Shown here piece after piece: positions 14,332 through 19,302 of a stretch of 19,302 nucleotides of DNA (within the stretch, counting starts at the first letter, position 1; every line of letters begins with the position of its first letter). The notes beneath the pieces are model-generated. The model was not told the DNA's origin. It searched no databases and saw only the letters and a program-made list of their open reading frames with translations. Position numbers and translations under genes: made by a program. Where the stretch lies: NCBI GenBank assembly GCA_019242065.1, contig JAFAWJ010000392.1, positions 1 to 19,302 of the forward strand, written 5' to 3'. The stretch is from Chloroflexota bacterium (GTDB taxonomy: Bacteria; Chloroflexota; UBA6077; CF-72).

Positions 14332-15290
14332 GCGGCGGCTCCGATGCGTACGAGGGTCGAGAACGGGTTTTCACGGTTGCGATCGTAAACCTCGTCCCAG
14401 ATGCGGAAATACAGCGCCTGATAGTTGCGGATCCCACGACGGTCATCCCGCAGCTGGAGCTGCAGGAATTCGGGTGCTGTCACGACGGCGACGAAGCAGG
14501 AGTGGACCTCGTCCGTGGCGTCGATGAGCTGGCGAAGGACCTCGTACAGGTCCATAGTCGCGCTGGTGCTGTAATAATTGCCTTCGCCACGCTCTGCCGG
14601 ACGCACCGCCTCGGCATAGCGGGCAATGTCCAGGACCAGCAGCAATCCGCTCTGGTCAGTCCGCGTCAGCCAGTGGGCGAGCGAGAACAGCATATGGCGG
14701 GCATTGCCACGCGCGATTTTCTGGAAGATCAGCGCCCGTTTGACCTCCGAAATCAGCCGCAGCTCGCCGCGTAGCCAGTGTGTGACGGATGTGGCCAGGG
14801 CCGGACTCTCGGTGGGGTCCAGCTGGGCCGTGCACAGCGCAAACATCGCGAGCCGAAATTCTCGAGCCATGGCGTAATCCTCGAACAGCTCGTGCGCGAG
14901 CGCAGTGCGGAGCTCAGTCCTGAGCAGCACCTCCGGCGCGGCGTTGAGCTCGGCAAGGCGGGCCGCCGACACCGGCTCGTCGGCAGGCGGCAGCCGGAGG
15001 CCCCGTTCGCGCAGCAGCCGCTCCAGAAACGTCCTGGCGTGCCGGTCCCAGTCCACCTGGCGCGCCACGGCGTGGAAGAGTCGGTCGATCAGATGCAAAC
15101 GCACCCCGGTTGCGTCCAGGTGGACGCACTGGTAGCCGAGCGAGGCGCCGGCGACAGACAGACGTTCGCGCAGCTCGAATCGCCCGGCGTCCGTGGTCGG
15201 CGCGGCGAACTTGAGCGCGGCACCCCCCTCGCGCACAAATGTATCCAGGTAGTCCTTGCTGACGACGGTGACCCAGTCTTCAGGGCTCAT
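14328..15290 (-). CDS. BrxD-related protein without a P-loop
   Basis: The 320-residue protein appears to be a degenerate relative of the BREX ATP-binding family. Its C-terminal half has features I associate with that family: FQKIARGNARHMLFSLAHWL (190-209), GLLLVLDI (215-222), YYSTSATMDLYEVLRQLIDATDE and RGIRNYQALYFRIWDEVYDR. No GxxGxGKS sequence exists anywhere; the region where Walker A would fall (KFAAPTTDAGRF, 27-38) lacks Gly-Lys-Ser. The Walker B strand ends in Asp221 but lacks the following Glu (Ile222). It is therefore unlikely to hydrolyse ATP alone and may be the inactive partner of the intact ATPase encoded next, whose start overlaps its stop. The ATG at 15290 follows the coiled-coil gene by 21 nt. 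No nuclease motif was seen. Confidence 0.78.
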   Translation of the reverse strand: MSPEDWVTVVSKDYLDTFVREGGAALKFAAPTTDAGRFELRERLSVAGASLGYQCVHLDATGVRLHLIDRLFHAVARQVDWDRHARTFLERLLRERGLRLPPADEPVSAARLAELNAAPEVLLRTELRTALAHELFEDYAMAREFRLAMFALCTAQLDPTESPALATSVTHWLRGELRLISEVKRALIFQKIARGNARHMLFSLAHWLTRTDQSGLLLVLDIARYAEAVRPAERGEGNYYSTSATMDLYEVLRQLIDATDEVHSCFVAVVTAPEFLQLQLRDDRRGIRNYQALYFRIWDEVYDRNRENPFSTLVRIGAAA

Positions 15291-15311
15291 GGGCGACGAC
15301 GATCTCTGATG

Positions 15312-16109
15312 TTAAACCTCCCGCGAAAAGGCGATTCCCCAGTAGCGGCGCTCCTGACCGTTTTCACCGATCGCCGTGAGCACACCCGTGGCTGACTTCG
15401 TGCCGGTGCTCGCCGGGAAGCTGACCGCGTAGCCTCCGCGGGTCGTGGTGATCCCGCTGCGATCCAGCAGGTACAGGTCGCGCGCGAACTCCTGCCGCGA
15501 GTAGTCACGGCCCGGCAGAAGGGTGAGCAGGTCGTACACATCCGCCAACCGTTCCACCGGACCGCGCTGGAGCGCCGCTGCACCGTGCCGCTGCGCCAAC
15601 GCCCGATACGCCTTGAACAGCACCTCGACAAACGCCTCCGGCCTGAACCGCGGCCCACGTTCGTGCAGCCTCCGAAGTTGCTCGATCACCAGCGCCGGCC
15701 GGAGTCGTCGCTCACGGACCCGGTCGATCAGCAGCGTGCGCTCGTTGGGCAGGACCTGGATGAGCGACGGATAGCAGTACAGCCGCTCATCTTGCTCGAA
15801 CATGTCCACGCCCAGGCTCTCGGCCGTTTCGAGCAGTTCCTGCGTGTAGCCGCCGCGCGAAAAATAGTCGTCCTCGTCGAACTCCCAGCCGTCAGCCGTC
15901 GCCTCGACCTGCTCCTGGAGCGCAGCCATGCTCTGTTCAACCGCTGCCAGCCCCGCCTTCAGCTCACGCAAGTTGCCATCGTGCACCAGCGCGCGAAACC
16001 GCTTCAGCGACTTCGCCACCGCCGTCGCCGCTTTGAGACTGGCGTCCGCATCCCCCTGCGTCCGCACGAGCGCTCCCTCGAGCTCGCGGCGCGCCGTCGT
16101 GCCCTGCAC
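15312..16109 (-). CDS. Uncharacterised coiled-coil protein, first gene of the BrxD-like/SNF2 operon
   Basis: The 265-residue product matches no family I can name. Residues from about 8 to 72 are rich in Ala, Leu, Glu, Lys and Arg with heptad-like spacing and probably form a coiled coil. A Trp/acidic linker (WEFDEDDYFSRGGY) leads to a mixed helical core with VLPNERTLLIDRVRERRLRP, then a C-terminal part with DYSRQEFARDLYLLDRSG and TTTRGGYAVSFPAS. The C-terminal pattern is compatible with a winged-helix-like DNA or protein contact, but this is a guess. The start is a GTG with no clear ribosome binding site. It begins the compact operon and is followed after 21 nt by the P-loop-less BrxD relative, so a sensor or oligomeric scaffold role is conceivable. 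Confidence 0.8.
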   Translation of the reverse strand: MQGTTARRELEGALVRTQGDADASLKAATAVAKSLKRFRALVHDGNLRELKAGLAAVEQSMAALQEQVEATADGWEFDEDDYFSRGGYTQELLETAESLGVDMFEQDERLYCYPSLIQVLPNERTLLIDRVRERRLRPALVIEQLRRLHERGPRFRPEAFVEVLFKAYRALAQRHGAAALQRGPVERLADVYDLLTLLPGRDYSRQEFARDLYLLDRSGITTTRGGYAVSFPASTGTKSATGVLTAIGENGQERRYWGIAFSREV

Positions 16110-16115
16110 GCGCCT

Positions 16116-16121
16116 GATTAT
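16116..16121 (-). promoter_or_regulatory. Possible -10 element for a leaderless start of the BrxD-like operon
   Basis: The minus strand reads CATAAT ending 6 nt before the GTG at 16109, in a 71-nt gap with no ribosome binding site. This spacing would place transcription at or next to the start codon. The -35 region is weak, and the palindrome TGGCGCCA lies just upstream at 16130-16137. The operon could instead be read through from the methyltransferase gene. Confidence 0.3.
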
Positions 16122-16180
16122 GTCACGCCTGGCGCCACCAGTGGAATATATGTTCGGCCAGGCCGGCAGCGTTTAGCGAT

Positions 16181-17338
16181 TCAAGGCTTCTGGCCCGAGA
16201 CCACCGAGAAGTCACCAAATGTATTGGTCACTGTCACGTCGCCAAAGCCCGCGCGCTCCAGGGCGCCCCGCAGCTCGGGCGCCGTGAACTGCTTGCCCAG
16301 CGTACCGATGCGCATCGACAGGCTGTACAGCGCCGGCGCCAGCGGCCCGTCGCCCGCGTCGGTCAGCAGCATCTCGTGAATGAAGATCCGCCCGCCGCTC
16401 GGCAGCGCCGCGTGCGCACGCTGGATCAGCTCCGTGCGGTGCTCCAGGTCCCAGTCGTGCAGTACGCAGCTGAAGAACACCGCGTCGTAGCCGGTCGGCC
16501 ATGTTTCGAAAAACATGTTCAGCGCCAGGGTGTCGACGCGGCCCTCCACTCCGTAGCGGCCGATGTAGTCGTGCGTCAGCTGACACACCGCCGGCAGCTC
16601 CAACACCGTGCAGCGGAGGTCCGGATAATGCTGCGCGAGCGCGATGGAAAACCCGCCGGCGCCGCCGGCGATATCCAGCAACCGGTGGACGCCACTGAAG
16701 TCCACAATGCGCGCCATGCCGACCGCCGCGGCGAAGGACAGCCCGTGCATGGTGCGCACGCCATCCTGCACACGGTCGACGCTGAGCTCGGACTCTTTCC
16801 ACTCGCGGACAACGTAAATACTGGACCCAAGCGCTGAGTCGTGCACGGACGTCTCGGGCTCAGGTCCACTCGCGACAGCGGATGTCTCGGGCTCGGGCCC
16901 ACTCTCGGCGGCGGGCGGCTCGGACCCTCGTGGGGACTGCCTTCCGGATGTCGCGGGCGCAGCGCTGGCGCCATGCACCGCCGCTTTCAATCGCTCATAG
17001 ATGTTGCGCCCCGCGAAGCGCCGCAGCGTGAACCCCGCGTAATACGGACTGCTTGGCAGCAGATAGCACCGCGTCGCGTCGGTAATCTGGAACCGTCCAT
17101 CCTGCACGCGGAGTAGCTGCACCGCCGCCAGCGCTCCGAGCAGAATCTCCGTCCACTCGAGGCTGATCCCCAGCCGCTCCGCCGCGCCCGCGGCCGTCAC
17201 GGGCGCCTCGGCAACCAGCGCAAAGACGCCCAGCTCATCGCACTCGGCCACCAGCGGCATGACGTGCGCCGAAAAGTAGATGTCCCAGATCAGTCGCTGA
17301 TCCGCCGTCGGTGGCTCGAGCGACCCAGAAGCCGGCAT
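16181..17338 (-). CDS. SAM-dependent O-methyltransferase (dimerisation plus PF00891-type)
   Basis: From the ATG at 17338 the protein has 385 residues. An N-terminal winged-helix dimerisation domain (ELGVFALVAEAPVTAAGAAERLG) is followed by a methyltransferase domain with the SAM motif LLDIAGGAGGF (220-230), TVLELPAV, and VLHDW with His294 at the position of the catalytic base in plant-type and carotenoid or antibiotic O-methyltransferases. It should methylate a hydroxyl on a small molecule, not DNA. Residues about 123-168 form a Pro/Ser/Glu-rich insert, coded in part by a 33-bp tandem repeat, between the two domains. An in-frame GTG at 17380 would add 14 residues; neither start has a clear ribosome binding site. 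It lies 71 nt upstream of the BrxD-like operon on the same strand and is divergent from the glycosyltransferase pair. The substrate is unknown. Confidence 0.88.
   Translation of the reverse strand: MPASGSLEPPTADQRLIWDIYFSAHVMPLVAECDELGVFALVAEAPVTAAGAAERLGISLEWTEILLGALAAVQLLRVQDGRFQITDATRCYLLPSSPYYAGFTLRRFAGRNIYERLKAAVHGASAAPATSGRQSPRGSEPPAAESGPEPETSAVASGPEPETSVHDSALGSSIYVVREWKESELSVDRVQDGVRTMHGLSFAAAVGMARIVDFSGVHRLLDIAGGAGGFSIALAQHYPDLRCTVLELPAVCQLTHDYIGRYGVEGRVDTLALNMFFETWPTGYDAVFFSCVLHDWDLEHRTELIQRAHAALPSGGRIFIHEMLLTDAGDGPLAPALYSLSMRIGTLGKQFTAPELRGALERAGFGDVTVTNTFGDFSVVSGQKP
16848..16913. repeat. Two-copy 33-bp in-frame tandem repeat inside the methyltransferase gene
   Basis: Units 16848-16880 and 16881-16913 share GAYGTCTCGGGCTC and then RGGYCCACTC, and encode AAESGPEPETS and AVASGPEPETS. 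The length is a multiple of three, so the repeat stretches the disordered interdomain insert without breaking the frame. Confidence 0.85.
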
Positions 17339-17379
17339 GTCCGCCGATGCTACCCCACGCTCAACGCCGCCAACATTCA

Positions 17380-17400
17380 CAGCGTTAACCCAGCGTTACC
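17380..17400. repeat. Adjacent direct repeat in the divergent intergenic region
   Basis: CAGCGTTAACC (17380-17390) and CAGCGTTACC (17391-17400) stand head to tail between the divergent methyltransferase and glycosyltransferase genes. The position fits an operator, but the repeat is short and no convincing promoter hexamers frame it. If the methyltransferase uses the GTG at 17380, the repeat touches its start. Confidence 0.35.
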
Positions 17401-17467
17401 ACATGAGCTTCCAAGCTGCGCCTCGCAGACTAGCCCTAGATCACTTCCCAGAGCAGGCAGCAGCAAC

Positions 17468-17474
17468 AAGGAGG
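17468..17474 (+). promoter_or_regulatory. Strong ribosome binding site of the GT2 gene
   Basis: AAGGAGG lies 12 nt before the ATG at 17487. It selects this start over the in-frame ATGs at 17337 and 17403, which have no such signal. Confidence 0.75.
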
Positions 17475-17486
17475 CTCGCAACTCAC

Positions 17487-18287
17487 ATGGCAACACCCAC
17501 ACCCGCGGTGCTCGACTACGCTCGACCACGCGGGTTCAGCATTTCCGCGGTCCTGCCCGCCTATAACGAGGAACAGCTCATCGAGCACACCGTCCGCCGC
17601 GTCGCCGCCGTCCTCGCCCAGCTGGTCGATCGCTTCGAGATCGTCGTGACCGACGACGGCTCACACGACGCAACCGGCACGATCCTCGCGCGGCTGTCGG
17701 CCACCGAAGAGGACCTGCACCTGCGGGTCGTCACCCACCCCATGAATCGCGGCTACGGCGCGGCCCTCGCCTCGGGCTTCGACGCGGCCAGCCTGGACCT
17801 GATCCTCCTGCTCGACGCGGATGGTCAGTTCGACGTGGCCGAGCTCGTTCACCTGCTGGCCGCCATGGACGACGACACCGACCTGGTCATCGGCTTTCGC
17901 GCCCACCGCGCGGATCCCTGGCTGCGCAAGCTCAACGCCCTGGGCTGGAAAACGTTGGTCAACGTGCTGTTCGGCTACACCGCCCGCGACATCGACTGCG
18001 CCTTCAAGCTGTTCCGCCGCGAGGTGTGGACCAGCATGCGCGTCGGCTCGCGCGGCGCCGCCTTCAGCGCCGAGCTGCTCGTCAAAGCCCGCCGACTCGG
18101 CTTCCGCACTAAAGAGGTGCCGGTCAGCCACTTTCCCCGCACCGCGGGCGCGCCAACGGGCGCCAATCCGCGCGTGATCGCCCGCGCGTTTGCGGAGCTG
18201 TTTCAGTTGCGCCTGCGACTGGACGACGAGCTGGCCGCGGACCGCCAACGAGCGAGCGTTGGCCGCCTCGGGCACATCCCCGTCTGA
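17487..18287 (+). CDS. Family 2 glycosyltransferase, polyprenyl-phosphate sugar synthase-like
   Basis: The 266-residue protein has the GT-A fold of dolichol-phosphate mannosyltransferase-like enzymes. SAVLPAYNEE opens the nucleotide-sugar domain, followed by VVTDDGSHDAT, NRGYGAALASGF, the metal-binding LLLDADGQFD, and the acceptor-side motif DIDCAFKLFRREVW. No clear membrane span follows the catalytic domain, so it is of the short DPM1 type working at the inner face of the membrane. It should transfer a sugar from an NDP-sugar to a polyprenyl phosphate. The start is fixed by AAGGAGG. The membrane glycosyltransferase gene begins 84 nt downstream on the same strand and would use the lipid-linked sugar on the outer face. 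The sugar identity is not readable. Confidence 0.9.
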   Translation: MATPTPAVLDYARPRGFSISAVLPAYNEEQLIEHTVRRVAAVLAQLVDRFEIVVTDDGSHDATGTILARLSATEEDLHLRVVTHPMNRGYGAALASGFDAASLDLILLLDADGQFDVAELVHLLAAMDDDTDLVIGFRAHRADPWLRKLNALGWKTLVNVLFGYTARDIDCAFKLFRREVWTSMRVGSRGAAFSAELLVKARRLGFRTKEVPVSHFPRTAGAPTGANPRVIARAFAELFQLRLRLDDELAADRQRASVGRLGHIPV

Positions 18288-18357
18288 CGGCTCGCACACC
18301 CTCGACGCACCCGCGCCGTCAGAGGACGTGCCCGCGCCACTCCACTCACGCCCCGAT

Positions 18358-18363
18358 AGGAGA
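18358..18363 (+). promoter_or_regulatory. Ribosome binding site for the GTG start at 18372
   Basis: AGGAGA lies 8 nt before the GTG at 18372 in the 84-nt gap after the GT2 gene. It supports a GTG start for the membrane glycosyltransferase. Confidence 0.65.
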
Positions 18364-18371
18364 ACCTTCTG

Positions 18372-19302
18372 GTGTCCACCACCTTCCCCCTTCCTTATCC
18401 CCGGCCGCCGGTCGCGACGGCCGGCACGCGCCCCGCCGCGCGTTCCCCATCCGACGTTGCGGCCGCGCGTCGCAGCTGGCCATGGGAGTGGCTCGGCTTG
18501 CTGAGCGTGCTCATGGTCAGCGGACTGCTCGAACTCTGGCACCTGAACCAGCTGGGGACGTCAAACGCGTTTTACGCCGCGGCCGTGCTGAGCATGACGC
18601 AGAACCTGCACGCGTTCTTCTTCAACTCGCTGGATTCGGTCGGTTTCGTGACCATCGACAAGCCGCCGCTCGGCTTCTGGGTCCAGGCGATCAGTGCGAA
18701 GGTGCTTGGATTTTCCGGCTTCAGCATTCTGCTGCCAGAGGCGCTGGCCACCATCGGCTCGGTTGCCCTGGTCTTTCACCTGGTCAAGCGCGCTTTCGGC
18801 GGCGTTGCCGGATTACTCGCGGCGCTCATGCTCGCGGTGGTCCCGATCAGCGTCGCGGTGGGCCGCAACAACACGATCGATTCACTCCTGGTGTTCACGC
18901 TGCTGCTGGCCGTCTGGAGTGGCCTGAAGGCCACCGAGCGCGGATCGCTCACCTGGCTGCTCGTGACCGGCGCCATCGTCGGTCTCGGTTTCGAAATCAA
19001 GATGATGGAGGCCTACCTGGTCCTGCCCGCGTTGGGTCTGGTCTACCTGCTCGGCGCGCCGATTTCACGTCGACTGCGTGTGCTGCACCTGGCGCTGGCG
19101 GCGGTCGTCATGCTGGGCGTGTCGTTGGCGTGGCCAGTCGCCGTCGACCTCACACCCGCCAGCCTGCGGCCGTGGATCGACTCCACCCAGAACAACTCCG
19201 CGATTTCACTGGCGCTCGGGTACAACGGCATCGACCGCCTGCTCGGCCAGAACGAGTCGGTCACCCAGTTCCTGCACGGCCTGGGCATCAATCTCAGCGC
19301 CT
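18372..19302 (+). CDS. ArnT/PMT-like membrane glycosyltransferase (GT39/GT83 type), 3' end cut by window edge
   Basis: 310 codons are visible from the GTG; the right edge cuts the gene. A Pro/Ala-rich cytoplasmic leader (about 35 residues) precedes several hydrophobic segments, including WLGLLSVLMVSGLL, VALVFHLV, GGVAGLLAALMLAVVPI, SLLVFTLLLAVW, WLLVTGAIVGLGF, VLPALGLVYLLGA and LALAAVVMLGVSLAWPV. Between the first two, the external loop has TIDKPPLGFW, the Asp-Lys-Pro-Pro motif typical of this fold's catalytic loop. GYNGIDRLLG follows near the end. Such enzymes take a sugar from a polyprenyl-phosphate donor and attach it to a lipid, glycan or protein outside the membrane. The preceding GT2 gene probably supplies the donor. 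The acceptor is unknown, and the family's soluble C-terminal region is not in view. Confidence 0.9.
   Translation, partial: MSTTFPLPYPRPPVATAGTRPAARSPSDVAAARRSWPWEWLGLLSVLMVSGLLELWHLNQLGTSNAFYAAAVLSMTQNLHAFFFNSLDSVGFVTIDKPPLGFWVQAISAKVLGFSGFSILLPEALATIGSVALVFHLVKRAFGGVAGLLAALMLAVVPISVAVGRNNTIDSLLVFTLLLAVWSGLKATERGSLTWLLVTGAIVGLGFEIKMMEAYLVLPALGLVYLLGAPISRRLRVLHLALAAVVMLGVSLAWPVAVDLTPASLRPWIDSTQNNSAISLALGYNGIDRLLGQNESVTQFLHGLGINLSA

Noticed and set aside
10778..16109. Calling the operon a BREX system
   Set aside because: Only one ATPase family member with its degenerate partner matches BREX. PglZ, PglX and BrxC/PglY are absent, and the helicase is SNF2-type.
16181..17338. Methyltransferase as the DNA-modifying partner of the BrxD-like operon
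   Set aside because: Its dimerisation domain, the HDW motif and the absence of a DPPY/NPPY or Pro-Cys motif mark it as a small-molecule O-methyltransferase.
17661..18542. 293-codon minus-strand frame opposite the GT2 gene
   Set aside because: It is antisense to a GT2 with intact motifs and a strong ribosome binding site; its product is Gly/Ala/Arg/Glu-rich with no domain.

Overview
This 19.3-kb window is high-GC, densely coded bacterial DNA with short gaps, frequent GTG starts and stop/start overlaps. The gene families suggest a member of Chloroflexota or a similar high-GC lineage (possibly from a metagenome). That placement is an inference from family mix and was not tested. No RNA gene, CRISPR array, transposase or phage gene was seen.

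Region A (1-10674, minus strand, read right to left) is one tightly packed run of nine genes. In order of transcription they are: two amidohydrolase-2 family proteins (10674-9511, 9498-8344), a fused NDP-forming acyl-CoA synthetase (8347-6206), four consecutive HpcH/HpaI-CitE-type lyase paralogues (6209-5328, 5335-4940, 4947-4009, 4006-3092), a short MetE-like zinc methyltransferase (3063-1879) and a transketolase-like protein that runs off the left edge (1835-<1). It reads as a catabolic operon: an amidohydrolase step, CoA activation, C-C cleavage of a CoA ester, then C1/thiol and C2 transfer. I cannot name the substrate. Only the first lyase paralogue keeps both expected metal ligands. One is a 131-residue fragment-like protein and another has lost both ligands, so the set may form a hetero-oligomer.

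Region B (10778-16109, minus strand) is a compact five-gene operon. In order it encodes an unknown coiled-coil protein, a P-loop-less relative of the BREX ATPase family, a BrxD-like (DUF2791) ATPase with intact Walker motifs, an unknown 195-residue protein and a SNF2-family helicase. It has none of the defining BREX partners (PglZ, PglX, BrxC) and no visible nuclease. It is the best candidate here for an undescribed DNA-directed (defence or maintenance) system. The 3' end of the helicase gene runs into a short repeat of a kind common between genes in many bacteria.

Region C (16181-19302) holds a small-molecule O-methyltransferase on the minus strand, with a 33-bp tandem repeat coding a disordered insert. 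Divergent from it is a plus-strand pair: a polyprenyl-phosphate glycosyltransferase (GT2) and the start of an ArnT/PMT-like membrane glycosyltransferase, probably the maker and the user of a lipid-linked sugar.
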